From Bubalus kerabau (taxonomy: Eukaryota; Chordata; Mammalia; Artiodactyla; Bovidae): 64,000 bases of DNA. The position numbers and the translations under genes are program-made. The notes below the pieces were generated by a model. The model ran no database searches, was not told the origin of the DNA, and saw only the letters and a list, made by a program, of their open reading frames with translations. The stretch's first letter is position 1, and every line of letters starts with the position of its first letter. Where the stretch lies: contig NC_073641.1 in assembly GCF_029407905.1 (NCBI RefSeq), forward strand, positions 15,669,001 through 15,733,000. The letters run 5' to 3'. This document shows, one piece after another, positions 24,236 to 36,919 of the stretch.

Positions 24236-24539
24236 ATTAGTTTTTAGCATGTTTGTCTTGGATACTCAACTTACTTTAATGTGCCTGTTCCTAAATTCTG
24301 GCAGATAGTCTTAGGGGAAGGGAACTCCCTCTCCTGGGCTTCCTATGTCCAGATCCTACCTTCAAGGATCAATTATGACTTTGCCACTTTCTTTTATCCT
24401 GAAAGAAATCTCTCCTTCCCCTGAACTCCCATATCAACTTCTCTATTACTCTCCAGGGCACTTATCACCCTCTATCTTGGATTCTAATTGTTTATGTATG
24501 TGCCTTATCACCCTTACTAGCCTGTATTGCCTTGGCCTT

Positions 24540-25063
24540 TTCAGTTCAGTTTGGTTTAGTCACTCAGCTGTGTCGGACTCTTTGCGACCCCATGGACTGC
24601 AGCATGCCAGGCCTCCCTGTCCATCACCAACTCCCAGAGCTTACTCAAACTCATGTCCATCAAGTCATTGATGCCATCCAACCATCTCATCCTCTGTCAT
24701 CCCATTCTCCTCCTGCCTTCAATCTTTCCCAGCATCAGGGTCTTTTCAAATGAGTCAGTTCTTCGCATCAGGTGGCCAAAGCATTGGAGTTTCAGCTTCA
24801 CCATCAGTCCTTCCAATGAGCATTCAGGACTGATTTCCTTTAGGATGGACCGGTTGGATCTCCTTGCAGTCCAGGGGACTCTCAAGAGTATTCTCCAACA
24901 CCACAGGTCAAAAGTATCAATTCTTTGGTGCTCAGCTTTCTTTATAGTCCAACTCTCACATCCATATGTGACCACTGGAAAAACCATAGCCTTGACTAGA
25001 TGGACCTTTGTTGGCAAAGTAATGTCTCTGTTTTTTAATATGCTGTCTAGGTTGATCATAACT
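24540..25063 (-). mobile_element. BovB LINE 3' fragment, young-intermediate
   Basis: Starts TTCAGTTCAGTTTGGTTTAG and ends AGGTTGATCATAACTTGACC. The minus strand keeps a long open stretch ([20 protein letters not shown]) from the C-terminal part of the BovB protein. 5'-truncated. Confidence 0.88.
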
Positions 25064-26222
25064 TGACCTTTTAAGAAGGATCAGAATAAGAAATAGCCCA
25101 TAAAACTCTACTTATACACATACATAATACATATACTATGTAAGTATTCACTGTATTTACACAATTTCCCCTATATCATGCACATTTCACCACATTGTAT
25201 CTCACAAACAGTACCAGGAAAAACTCTGTTCCTGATCATTTTTAATGATATGTTTGTTTCCCCTTTGTCTTTATTGCCAGAAAGCTCACATTACAATTCT
25301 GAACCCAGTTAGAAGAACTAGACTGATCCTAATGTTTAATTTTTTTTTTGCCTAGTATTCTTTTCCCTTTACTAATCTTAAGGTGTATTTTTTAGGCAAG
25401 CGATCATGAATTAAATATGATAAAGACAGGGGTACAGAGTAAATTTCAATAAGCAAATACAATCTAAGTCCTTTGCAAATAGGACCTAAGTTTGTTACAT
25501 CTACATTCCTCGTGGTATGTAGCACAGTCCCTGGCATATAGTAACCACATTCAGTTAATATTTGTGGCATGAGGGAATGAAGGTTTGAAAGTTACATATA
25601 GGTTTCAATTGACCACATTCTACTATGTACCTCTTCTGTAACTTTATAATTTTTCAGTATCATTAAAAACACTTTTGATGAGCTGCTAAACCCCTTACTG
25701 AGTAGCCTTGGGTCCTTTTTGCCATTCCAAGAAGGTCTGTTCTGTTCTTACTTCCCTTCGGCTACGTCTGTGCAGTTATGGGAGTACAGCGCTGAGCGCA
25801 CAGGGTCTAGGTCCAGTAGAGCAGGAATGAGACGGGTTCCAGGGTATGAATCCACATCATGTCTTCTCTGCATTCTTCTGGGTACTTCTTCCACCAGCTA
25901 GGGCAAGCTGCATGTTATTACCTTCTTGGTCTGAACAACAAGTAAGTATTTTGGCTTTTCTCAGGATTATGCTCTGCTTACTGTCATGAGTTTCCCCAGG
26001 CCCAAGCAGCTTCCAGGTCATACAAGTCCAGAGAGTCTGGCTTTCCTGCCCTGGGCCAGTCCAGACCCACTCATGAGAAGTTCACTTTCTGTTCCTTCTC
26101 AGGTAGGTTGCTTCTGACCCAGTACTTCAGAGCCTGGCTCTGTCTTCAACTTCTTCCATATCCAGGTTGACATATGTAGAATAAGCTTTGCTATTAATGC
26201 ATTAATGTATATTAACATATAT

Positions 26223-26438
26223 TGTGTGCTCAGTTGCTCAGCGGTGTCTGAATCTTTGTGACCCTATGAACTATAGCCCGCCAGGCTCCTCCATTCATGG
26301 GATTTTCCAGGAAAGAATACTGGAGTGGGTTGCCATTTCTTCCTCCAGGGGATCTTCCTAGCCCAGGGACCAAACCTGTTTCTCCCGCATCTCCTGTACT
26401 GGCAGGCAGATTCTTTACCATTGAGACCTAGGAAGCCC
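26223..26438 (-). repeat. Bov-tA SINE with target-site duplication
   Basis: Complete reversed Bov-tA ending GAGACCTAGGAAGCCC. Flanks ATATTAACATATAT (26209-26222) and ATATTAATATATAT (26439-26452) form a 14-bp duplication with one difference, in an A/T-rich site. Confidence 0.83.
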
Positions 26439-26889
26439 ATATTAATATATATAGTATTCCTTAATTAGACTATTACTGTACAGATCCACCAACTGGGTTT
26501 GTAAGGCACCAAGTCACTATTTGAATGTTCCCCGTGGTGACAAGGGAATATGACAAAGATCATCTCTTTTAATGTGTAGCTTCCTTTCTGCCTCATAGTC
26601 AACTGGTATACACTCAAAATTCCCATGAGTCTGTTGGTCAGGTTAGCTTCCTGCTGCATATTACTCTACACTGTAATTTTTTATTACATAACTATATAAT
26701 AGAAATTTCCCCTGGAAACTTTTTTTTTTTTTGCATAAAGAAATTCACAATGAGCTATTTCATAAAGAGTTTGAAATATTTACTTTCTAGTGGAAGTTAT
26801 AACTGTCATTGTCCATATAAAAATGCCAAATCTAGGCCTATATTCCTTAGGTATCAGGAATGAATGCTGAATTTTAAGTCATTATCACT

Positions 26890-27490
26890 GATGACATATT
26901 TTCATCCATCCATTCACCAAATATATTTTTTAAGCAACTACTCTGGGAACACCATGAATTCTCTGGCTAAAACACTGAGTAGGAGAAGCCAGGAGAGCTA
27001 AGTCATGGTCAAACTGTATAGGGCTTTATAAACCATATGAATGAGGTGTGATTTTATCCTAAGATTCATGGCAATCATAAGAAGAATTTTAAGAGTGTGA
27101 TGCACCACATTCGCATTTCATAAAGATCTTGGTCTTCATAAGGAAAGTATATAAGTAGGAACCAAAAACTGTGGCTAAGACTGACGACCAAGGTTTGGAT
27201 TATAGGGGTGACACCTCAAATAAAGAAGAGAAAGAATTTGAAGACTTGGGGGTTGATAGGAAAGTTAGAGAAAAAGAGGCGAGGAACAAGTCTTTTGACT
27301 TGGGTAACTGGTGACAGTCATTGAGACAGAGGATCCTCCAAAGGGAGGATTTATAGGAATGTTTAAATATAGTTTAGGATAAGGTGGCATTGAGATTAAA
27401 TAATAACATAACAGATATTCAATAAGTATTTGTAAAATGAAAAAATGACTGAATATGAGACCTCCAAAAGAGCTGTCCAATTTGTAGATG
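26890..27490 (-). mobile_element. L2 fragment (tentative)
   Basis: Reversed L2-like order: GTCAAACTGTATAGGGCTTT, GTGTGATTTTATCCTAAGAT, then TTGACTTGGGTAACTGGTGA. No open frame; assignment by memory only. Confidence 0.45.
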
Positions 27491-28384
27491 GAATCTAATA
27501 TCATTCATCTTCTCTTTTACTTAAATAGTTAAGAGATACTTTATGTTGCGCCTTGGCAGAAAATTCCTATTAGAATCTGTATGCTGTATAAATGTATAAT
27601 TTTCAGTGTTAGAATGATTAGATCTGACAATGGAGCTTTATAGTATATATGTCATCCATTGCGGCAAGCAGGTGTTACCTGAAGGCTATGATTATTTCAG
27701 TCCCCATAGCTCTGCCTACAATGTGAGGCAGAAAAAGAATTTTCTCTTGGTCTTCATGACAAATAAGATTAGATATCAAAGATACCAGCTACATGTGGAG
27801 AGAAATATGAGACTATCCTTTTGAATGCTAAGCAGGAGGTATAGAAAATCTCAGAGTAGGTGGAAAAGGACAGGGTCTTTGAAAGTAAGCTATGGTAAAT
27901 CTGAAACTCATATTTAGTAAGCTGGCCTTTCTCTTATACTTACTATAGTTTCTGTGTTGATTTCCTTTTTGGTTCACTTAATAATTAGAAAAAAGTCTTT
28001 CCAAAAAAAAAATGTCAGTCTTCATGACAGAGAAAGGGTTTAACTGTGAAAAATAAAACATAAGAGTACTATAAGAAATGTAGGTGATCTAAAAAACTTA
28101 CAGTCTTGGAGTAGGACAGGGCTTTCTAGGCATGAGACCAAGGCAGAAGTCATAAAGGAAAAAAGACTGATACGTCTTATTACAGTAAAAATGTAAACTT
28201 CTATAGGGCAAAAAAGCAAAAAGCAATAACAGTCCACCCCAAAATTCAAAGACAAAAAAACTGCAACATCTAGAAGGGCTCTTACAAATTAATAATCTCA
28301 ATTTAAAACCCCCAAAATACAACTAGGCAACTTATAAATATAAAAATAATATTTAATATTTATTGAGCTTTTGTGTGCCAATGT

Positions 28385-28587
28385 GGTAGACTAATTGCTA
28401 AAATGGCCCCATCCCTCTACATATTTATGCCCTCCTATAATTTGAATCTGCTGTTCCCTCCCATTAAAAGTCAGGATCTATTTTCCCATTTCTTGAATCT
28501 GAGATGGCCTTATGACTTTCTTTGGCCAGTCCAGTAACTGTGGCAGCTGACAGAATACCAGTTCTAAGCCTAGGCCTCAGGAGGTCT
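28385..28587. repeat. MaLR/MLT-like LTR remnant, left part (tentative)
   Basis: TGGTAGACTAATTGCTAAAA and GTTCCCTCCCATTAAAAGTC resemble ancient MaLR-type LTR sequence. The presumed continuation lies after the BovB insertion, at about 29654-29900 (CAGAACTGCCTACACAACCC region). Confidence 0.38.
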
Positions 28588-29653
28588 TCAAAGCCTTTGA
28601 CTTTATGGATCACAATAAACTGTGGAAAATTATGAGACAGGAATACCAGACCACCCGACCTGCCTCTTGAGAAACCTGTATGCAAGTCAGGAAGCAATAG
28701 TTAGAACTGGACATGGAACAACAGACTGGTTCCAAATAGGAAAAGGAGTACATCAAGGCTGTATATTGTCACCCTGCTTATTACATGTGGAGTACATCAT
28801 GAGAAACGCTGGGCTGGAGGAAGCACAAGCTGGAATCAAGATTGCCGGGAGAAATATCAATAACCTCAGATACACAGATGACACCACCCTTTATGGCAGA
28901 AAGTGAAGAAGAACTAAAGAGCTTCTTGATGAAAGTAAAAGAGGAGAGTGAAAAAGTTGGCTTAAAGCTCAAAATCCAGAAAACGAAGATCATGGCATCT
29001 GGTCCCATCACTTCATGGCAAATACATGGGGAAACAGTGGAGACAGTGTCAGACTTCCTTTTTTTGGGCTCCAAAATCACTGCAGATGGTGATTGCAGCC
29101 ATGAAATTAAAAGACACTCACTCCTTGGAAGGAAAGTTATGACCAACCTAGACAGCACATTAAAAAGCAGAGACATTACTTTGTCAATAAAGGTCCGTTT
29201 AGTCAAGGCTATGGTTTTTCCTGTGGTCATGTATGGATATGAGAGTTGGACTGTGAAGAAAGCTGAGCACTGAAGAATTGATGCTTTTGAACTGTGGTGT
29301 TGGAGAAGACTTTTGAGAGTCCCTTGGACTGCAAGGAGATCCAACCAGTCCATCCTAAAGGAGATCAGTCCTGGGTGTTCATTGGAAGGACTGATGTTGA
29401 AGCTGAAACTCCAATACTTTGGCCACCTGATATGAAGATCTGACTCATTGGAAAGGACCCTGATGCTGGGAAAGATTGAGGGCAGGAGGAGAAGGGGAGG
29501 ACAGAGGTTAAGATGGTTGGATGGCATCACTGACTCGATGGACATGGGTTTGGATGGACTCCGGGAGTTGGCGATGGACAGGGAGGCCTGGCGTGCTGCG
29601 GTTCATGTGGTCACAAAGAGTCAGACACAACTGAGTGACTGAACTGAACTGGT
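28588..29653 (+). mobile_element. BovB LINE, 5'-truncated, about 1.07 kb
   Basis: Starts in the reverse transcriptase (CAAAGCCTTTGACTTTATGG) and ends in the tail GACTGAACTGAACTGG. Segments GIPDHPTCLLRNLYASQEAI and GVHQGCILSPCLLHVEYIMR are RTE RT pieces. The catalytic YADD appears as YTDD in NNLRYTDDTTL at about 28858-28890. The frame is broken by short deletions and a stop after KKAEH. Confidence 0.9.
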
Positions 29654-31114
29654 GCTCATGGAAGCCTGCCCTGACATTACAGCAAGCCAGTTAGCCTCCT
29701 GGAGGATGAGAGATAATGTGACAGAGAGCCAAGTGGCCTCAGCTTTGGCCACCCTAGATCCCCAAACATGTTAGAGAGCTCGGCCAAGATCAGCAGAACT
29801 GCCTACACAACCCATGGCTGACTCGAGGTGCAGAATGAGCCCAGTCAGGGCCAGAAAAACTGCCCAACAAACATATAGATTTGTCAGAAAAAGAAAGATT
29901 TATCCTTGTACTCCACTGAGATTTAATGTTATATGCATTATTGGAGCCATAGTAATGGATTTAGCCAGACAATGCTCAAAGCGCTCTACATGTATTATCT
30001 CTCAATCTAAAAAGGTGACATGAGTTAACAGAAAATAGATGCATATTGTTCTCTGGCCCTGGTTCCTGACACAGAGCTCCTAAAACACTTGTAAATCCCT
30101 AAGCTGGTAAGAGCTTCTTTTGTTCTAATATTCCATCTCTGACCCTGGTTCCTGATACAAGGCTCCTGAAGCCCTGGAGTCTTTTGCTCTGATGAGGGGA
30201 CTCTGGGCGGGCTCTGGGATGAGCCTTGGTCACTAGAAAGACCCAAGCCATGATTTAAAGCTTGGAATTTTCAGCTCCAGCCCCCATTCTCTTGAGAAGG
30301 GAGAAGGAGTAAAAAATGGAGTTAGTGATTGATCAGCCTACCTGAAGAAGATGCCGTAAAACCCCTTCAGAAAGCTTCCACAAGTGAACACACTCACACC
30401 TGGAGGGGAACACACCCAAACTCCAAAGGGACGGAACCTCTTGTGCTTGGGAGACCTTGCTCTATGCATCTCCTTCTCTAGTTGCTCATCTGTATCCTGA
30501 AAATATCCTTTCATAAAGTGGTAAATGTGTTTTCCTGAATTCTGTGAAATGCTCTAGCGAATTAATAAACCCCAAGGAGAAGGTTGCGGGAACCTCAGAT
30601 TTACAGCCCATGGGTCAGAAGCAGAGGTGACAACATGGACGTGCAGCTACCTTCTGAGGAGGGTGGGAGCAGTCTTGTGGGACTGAGAACTTGAGCTGTG
30701 GAATCTGATGCCATCTCCAGGTAGAAAGGGGCAGAACTGAGTTAAATTACTGGATACCTAGTTGGTATAAGAGAATTGTTTGTTGTGGTAAAACACCTCC
30801 ACACACATCGTGACCAGAAGTGTTGGGAGTGAACTGTTCTGTGTGAGTAGTAAAGGAGACTCTCAGCAGAAGGGAGAACTAGGTCTTCTAGTCCAGGTGA
30901 GGACAATCTCCCCCTCTTGTCTCATCCCCCACCCTCCTATCTAAAATGTATGCCATTGTGACTAGAAATGTGACTAGAATTGTGACTAGAAAACTAAAGA
31001 GTTTTTACTTTTTCAAACATAGTATTTGAGGCATAGAATCACCTTCTCAGTGAGCCCCTTTCAGTCATCTCTGTAATTTTGGGCTGCCCTGTTTCTGGCT
31101 TTACTCTTGCTCTT

Positions 31115-31396
31115 TTTTTAAAAAAAATTTTATTTATTTATTCATTCATTGCTGCACGTGGGCTTTCTCTGGTCGTGGCCAGCGAGGGCTACCCTTTGTT
31201 GCAGCGTGCAGGCTTCTCATTGCAGTGGCTTCTGGTTTCTCTTGTGGAGCACAGGCTCTAGAGCATGGGCTCAGCAGTCGTGGCAGACAGGCTTAGTTGC
31301 TCCATGGCATGTGGGCTCTTTCCAGACCAGGGATCGAACCCATGTCCCCTGCATTGGCAGGCAGACTCCCAACCACTGGACTACCAGGGAAGTCCC
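31115..31396 (-). repeat. CHR-type tRNA SINE with target-site duplication
   Basis: Reversed element: T-rich tail, TGCTGCACGTGGGCTTTCTC body, GATCGAACCCATGTCCCCTG head, ending CTACCAGGGAAGTCCC. Flanks TACTCTTGCTCTT (31102-31114) and TACTCTTGTTCTT (31397-31409) are a 13-bp duplication with one difference. Confidence 0.85.
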
Positions 31397-31589
31397 TACT
31401 CTTGTTCTTGGCACAATTCCCCATCTAACACACTCTGTATTTTCCTTAGTAATCTCTTCTGCAAAGGTGAACTCCATGAACACAAGATATTTTGGCTGCT
31501 GCGTTCATTGTTGTATCCTTAGACTGGAATCCTACCTGGCACACATTAGATGTTCAGTAAATATTGGGTGAGTGAAGAAACCAGCCAAT

Positions 31590-31735
31590 CAATTCCCAAT
31601 TAAGAGATGAAGAAATAAACACAGAGAAGTTAAGCAACTTTGCCTGAGATCACAGTGCTAGTGAGTGGCAGAACCAGCATACAAATTGAAGCAAACTGGC
31701 TCCAGATTACCATAGCCTGTATAATCTAGTCTAGA
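31590..31735 (-). repeat. MIR SINE fragment
   Basis: AGTTAAGCAACTTTGCCTGA, GATCACAGTGCTAGTGAGTG and GCAGAACCAGCATACAAATT: reversed MIR. An L2-like tail (AGATGTTCAGTAAATATTGG) lies just before it. Confidence 0.6.
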
Positions 31736-31863
31736 ATGCCTGGCCATAGGCATTCCTAATGCAGAGGTTTATGGATATATTGTACAATATGTACTCAATA
31801 AACATCAATTTCCTTGGTTCTTCAGATTTTAATCTAGGCGTTTCTCCCTATGGAAGCTCTGTG

Positions 31864-31988
31864 TGTTGTGCGTTAGTTGCTCAGTCATGACCGACTGTCT
31901 GCAACCCCATGGACTGCCAGGCTCCTCTGTCCATGAGATTCTCCAGGCAGGAATACTGGAGTGGGTTGCCATTTCCTTCTCCAGGGAA
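31864..31988 (-). repeat. Bov-tA SINE fragment
   Basis: Reversed BovA body from TGTTGTGCGTTAGTTGCTCA to TTTCCTTCTCCAGGGAAG. The tRNA-like head is absent. Confidence 0.75.
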
Positions 31989-32175
31989 GTTCTGTGCTTT
32001 GTCTTAATCAAAGATGTGACAGAACAAAAGCAACAAAGATCAAAATAAATCTTCCAACTTTTAAAAATCCATTTCTATAAATAATCTCAGTCTAGCCTTT
32101 CATAATTGTTAACTACTAACCTTTCCTTTTTTTAGTTAATTTTTCTTTTTCTAGCACTATTGCTCTAAAAATTTG

Positions 32176-32292
32176 CTGCAAGTCGCTTCAGTCATGTCTG
32201 ACTCTGTGTGACCCCATAGACGGCAGCCCACGAGGCTACCCCGTCCCTGGGATTCTCCAGGCAAGAACACTGGAGTGAGTTGCCATTTCCTT
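32176..32292 (-). repeat. Bov-A monomer with target-site duplication
   Basis: Single BovA unit of the Bov-A2 type (AGTCGCTTCAGTCATGTCTG to GAGTTGCCATTTCCTT). The perfect 13-bp repeat CTCTAAAAATTTG flanks it at 32163-32175 and 32293-32305, so the monomer itself was retroposed. Confidence 0.85.
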
Positions 32293-32439
32293 CTCTAAAA
32301 ATTTGGGGCATATATATACTGGATTTGGGGGGAGAACCTCAATTTAATTTAATTATAGTCAGAAACATAAATATTGTTTAAGTTATAGATGGCTGTAATT
32401 TAATTTGTTTGACTTTCTAAGATATCCCATATGAATAAA

Positions 32440-32975
32440 TTCTCACATCAGAAAGCAAACAACTTTTATAATGTTTCCACTTATCAAATTGGTAAGGATA
32501 AAAAATACTAAAATGCTCAGTGTTAGTAAAGGTGTAGGAAACTAACACTGCACATTCTGCTGATAAAAGCATACTTTGGTAGAAATATTTAGGAGGAGAA
32601 TATGTAGCAAGCAACAAAAGCCTGAAGGATATGCATACCGTTTGATGTTCAAATTCCATCATTAAGAACTCTGGCTATGGAAATAATTAAGGACTTAAAA
32701 ATTTGATAGCTAGAATGTTGATCTTAGCACTTTTACTCATAGCAGAAAGTTGGAAATAGTTGATATGTCCAAAAAATAGGGTTTAGTGGATTACCAAACC
32801 TCCCACAAATGAACTACATTATAGGTATTTGTATTATGGAATGATGTTTATATTACAGAAAGATTATAGAATAAGTATTATATAATCTCATATTTGTAAA
32901 AATATGTCTCTTTACAAAAAATATTTTAGAAGCTATTAATGACTGCTTCTGGATAGGTGAATTGTGTATATTTTC
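32440..32975 (+). mobile_element. Old L1 (L1M-type) 3' fragment
   Basis: Ordered remnants AAATTGGTAAGGATAAAAAA, GCATACCGTTTGATGTTCAA, AGCAGAAAGTTGGAAATAGT and TATTATGGAATGATGTTTAT follow the end of an old mammalian L1 ORF2. No open frame. Confidence 0.55.
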
Positions 32976-32993
32976 TTTTGCTTATCAATAGAT

Positions 32994-33118
32994 GGTTAGG
33001 TTAGATAGCATCACCGACTCAACAGACCTGATTTAAGCAAACTCCAGGAGATGGTGAAGGACAGGAGAGCCTGGTGCCCTACAAAGAGTCAGATATGACT
33101 TAGTGACTGAACAACAAC
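32994..33118 (+). mobile_element. BovB 3' terminal fragment
   Basis: TTAGGTTAGATAGCATCACC to GACTTAGTGACTGAACAACA, about 125 bp of the BovB 3' end, older type. It resembles the fragment at 2991-3120 in extent. Confidence 0.72.
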
Positions 33119-33860
33119 TACTACAGGGAATATGTATTGCTATCATAATTTTACAAATCAAGGTTCTTTGTTTAACGGAAAGATGAAATTAGCGCTATCA
33201 TAGCTATAATTTGGACTAAGCACTGTTGAATCATTTCTCTCACTTCTCTGACCATCCCAACCATCCCTCACTTTATAATATACATCAGATTTTGCGTGGC
33301 TCACATGCTGTGTCTGCAATCTGGCCTCCATGAGGGGAAATTCTCCTGGTTTAACTGCAATGACAACAAGAGCTGAAAGAAATCTTAGACATCATTTTAC
33401 CTACTCCTTTTCATTTTACAAAATAAGAAATTTAAGAGAAATCCGAGAACTTGGGTGATTTAATTAAGGTCACAAGGTTAGATGAACAGCAACTACAATT
33501 CAATCTCCAGATTCCCAGTCTACTTATTCCCAAGAAATTGGCTAAATACCCCAATCAATGATCCTGGCTGCCACGCTGGCTTCGGGAAGGGGGTCTATAG
33601 TAACTCTGCCTTCAGGAAAACCCAAAAGATATCATAAGCCAGTTACCTAGTTACTCATGTAACACTAAAATGAATTCCCAAGTGTCAGAGGGAACAGGAA
33701 GATGATTAGGAGTACACAGAGGGCCTTCCATGTGGTCAAGTACTTACTCTTTAAGGAAGATACAGGTTTTGAAACAGAGACTCTGTTACTAAGTCATTCT
33801 TAAGAGCCTGGGGTTGATGACTACTGGATCATTATAGAGTACACTGATTAACTGCAATAT

Positions 33861-34132
33861 AGAAGGTGATGGCACCCCACTCCAGTACTCTTGCCTGGAA
33901 AATCCCATGGGTGGAGGAGCCTGGTAGGCTGCAGTCCATGGGGTCGCTAAGAGTCGGACACGATTGAGCGACTTCATTTTCACTTTTCACTTTCCTGCAT
34001 TGGAGAAGGAAATGGCAACCCACTGCAGTGTTCTTGCCTGGAGAATCCCAGGGACGGGGGAGCCTGATGGGCTGCCGTCTATGGGGTCGCACAGAGTCGG
34101 ACACGACTGAAGCGACTTAGCAGCAGCAGCAA
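33861..34132 (+). repeat. Bov-A2 SINE (dimer)
   Basis: Two BovA units joined by ATTTTCACTTTTCACTTTCC, ending in an AGC-repeat tail (34119-34131). Close to the family type. Confidence 0.9.
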
Positions 34133-34872
34133 CATGCCCTTGAGTAACAAAAACATTGATATATTCATGGTAGATTGCTAGCTCCTAAAAAAGTAACAAC
34201 TGTATGGTTTTTTATGTTTATTTCCTTCCACGCATAAACAAAGAATCTGGATAACACGTATCAGTGGTTCTCAAAATGTGGTCTGCCTTCCTGGATGAGC
34301 ATATGGGCAGTAGTTCTTGAGACCATTTTAAGGAGTACATGAGGTTGAAGGAATTTCATAAAAATACTAAGACATTATCTACCTTTTCCACTTGGTTGAC
34401 ATCTGCACTGATGGTGAAAAGCAATGGTGGATAAAACTCTAGGCACCTTAGAACACTAGAAAGATGTGTAACACAGTGAGCCACAATTTTCCAAATGGTA
34501 TGTATCTAATATTACAAAATCATGCATAGGTTAAAGATTCATTCAAACTGTAAGACAGACTCATGGATTTTAATGTAACAGTAAAAAAAGTACATTGATA
34601 GTTTCATGTTTCACATTGTAACCATCCTACCACTTGTCAAACTCTGATGTGATATCAAAGAATATCCATGAATATCTAAAAAAGTCTATTAAAATACTTC
34701 TCTTTTTACAACTACACATGATGGGTGGGATTTTCTCAATTTTCTTAAACCAAAAAAACCAGTACAACAGAAAAAATGTGGAAGGAAGCAGACGTAAGAA
34801 TCCAGCTATCTTCTATTAAGTCATACATTTGTTTTGCAAAAGTACAAAACAGTGCCACTCCTAGGATGGTTC

Positions 34873-34905
34873 TTTTTTTTTTTTTTTGGAAAAAAAAAAA
34901 AAAAA
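34873..34905. repeat. T15-GG-A16 mirror tract
   Basis: Fifteen T (34873-34887), GG, then sixteen A (34890-34905): a self-complementary homopolymer pair with a 2-base centre, next to the L1 insertion. Confidence 0.9.
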
Positions 34906-34914
34906 GGCAAAACA

Positions 34915-35600
34915 GAAAATAAGTGTTGATGAAGATGCGAAGAAACTAGAACTCTTATGCTTTGCCAAAGGAGTGTAAAATGGTATAGCTGCTGTGGAAA
35001 ATAATATGCTGGTTCCTCAAAAATTAAACATAAAATTACCATATGATTCAGTAATCCTCCTTCTAGGCACATATCTTGGAGAACTGAAAGTAGACATTGA
35101 AACAATATGTGCACACCAATGATCACAGCGGCATTATTCCAAATAGCTGAAAAGTAGAAACAACCCAATGTCCATGGATGGACAACTGGACAAATAAAAT
35201 GTGGTATATCCATACTACAGAATATATTCTGCCTTAAAAAGGAAGGATATTCTGACACATGCTACAACATGGATGAAGTTTAAAGACACATTGCTGAGTG
35301 AAATAAGCCAGTCACAGAAGAACACATATTCTAAGATTCCACTAGTATGAAGAACCTAAAATAGTCACATTCAAAGAGGGAGAGAGAATAGTGATTTCCA
35401 GAGACTGGAAGAGGGGATAATGAAAAGTTATTGTTTAATCCCCATGCAGAGTCTCAGTTTGGAATAATAAAAAAGTTCTGGAGATGAATAGTGGTGATGG
35501 TTACATAACAATGTGAATGCACTTAATGCCACTGAATTATGCACTTAAAGATGATTAAAATGGTAAATTTTATTTATATTTTACCACACACACACACACA
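34915..35600 (+). mobile_element. Old L1 3' end with CA-rich tail
   Basis: End of ORF2 (TGGTATAGCTGCTGTGGAAA; CCCAATGTCCATGGATGGAC; ACATGGATGAAGTTTAAAGA) and 3' UTR (TGGTGATGGTTACATAACAA), ending in a CA repeat at 35585-35601. It sits inside the hAT fossil. Confidence 0.72.
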
Positions 35601-36919
35601 AACCCAAGGAAAAAAATCCATAATGTCACCCTTCTCAGTGATTTTTTTTTTAGGAACACTTTGGAAAATGGTCATTTTTCATTAAAAATCTTAGGCATGT
35701 AACAAATGTAATACTGTTTAAAAAGAAACTAATAAATACTTTTAAATCTGCCTGGTTTCATTTCTAATACAGTAAAGATGGAAAGATATAACCCATATAA
35801 ACAGAAGTTGTTAGGTCCTCAGTAATTTTTGAGTGGTAAAGAGATCCTGAGACTAAAAAGTTTGAGAATTACTGTCTTACATGAAATTTATTCTTTCTTC
35901 TTACACCTGTATTACATTTCCTCATTTGCTGGTATAGCTTCATTTGACAGCTCTACCACCTACAGCCTGCAGACTAAAAGGACAGATTGAAATATGGCCA
36001 AAATAATCACATGAACTCTTTATGTTTATTTTATGGTTCCCAATGCACCAAAACTATAAGGACTCCTCAGCATGAGTGGCAACGTACAACAGAAAACTGT
36101 TAAAAAGCTTACATGCTGATTGCTACGTTCTAAAGTGGTTTTATAAGGATCTACCTTTTTCTGTTGGTTCTTCATTCGGATTTTCAGTTGAAAGCTAGAT
36201 TTGGGAATGCGGGTGATAGTCCCATTGTTTCTGAAAACCACTACATCCGTCGCAGCAGGGAAAAGAATTTCATTCTCTCACTCACCATCATGCTACTAGT
36301 CTATTGCAGAGGGGTGTGGTTAGGCGCTAAGTAATCTATCCAAAACAGCGCTGAAGCTGCCCCAAACCGTGTCCAAGCAATCTTTTCCTCCATTTTGGAC
36401 CATGTCAATTAGCCCCGGCAAGAAGTAGAATGTTTTATACGGAAGAAGTAAATGAAAAGGAAATTGGAAAGGATGGACAGAAATAAGCAGCAAAATCATA
36501 GCGATTCCATTCTGCGTGGATGTTAAACGATCTGTGTGCCAACGATGCACATGAGGAGTAAATGAGAATTGTTATCTGAGTCTACAGCTGCCCTCACTTT
36601 TAACGACAGGTCTGCAGTTCCGGATGGGGGTCAAAGTCCAACGATTTTATTCCCATCATCTTTCTGCACTCCTTCGGGCAGGGCCTCTGACCAGTCTGAC
36701 TGCTTGCAGTAGAGGCAGTCCCAAACAAAGGGAAAGGAAAGGTGGCCCCACGTTCCCGCGCCAGGTGTCCCTTGGGGTAGACCAAGAGGGCGGTGGGGAG
36801 GGAAGGTTCCAGGAGCGTCGTAGGGGTGCTGCTGGGAAAGGCTGGGCCCGGGGCGCCCGGCACTGACCAGGCAGAAGACCCCCGCCCACGGTCAAGGTTA
36901 GCCCGCACACGGGAGGTAC

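Larger units (their letters stand above)
34262..35874. repeat. hAT (Charlie/Zaphod-like) DNA transposon fossil, split by L1
   Basis: The left end CAGTGGTTCTCAAAATGTGG pairs with the right end AAAAGTTTGAGAATTACTG as diverged terminal inverted repeats. Right-side block ATATAACCCATATAAACAGA also matches remembered hAT fossils. An old L1 (34915-35600) interrupts it. No usable transposase frame remains. Confidence 0.55.
4750..36919 (-). other. NLN: NLN intron 1 (about 32 kb)
   Basis: Bounded by the donor GTACCT at 36919 and the acceptor TTTTTAG at 4750. I see no further coding exon. Recognised repeats are listed separately. These stretches hold nothing I can name: 4750-5401, 6961-7634, 10018-11435, 11980-13151, 13385-14289, 17140-17816, 18045-20366, 22511-23387, 25064-26207, 27491-28384 and 35875-36600. 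A short CpG-containing patch at about 12560-12620 stands out by composition but has no recognised gene. A composition-neutral block at 30050-30850 resembles an old mammalian repeat whose family I cannot name. Confidence 0.75.
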
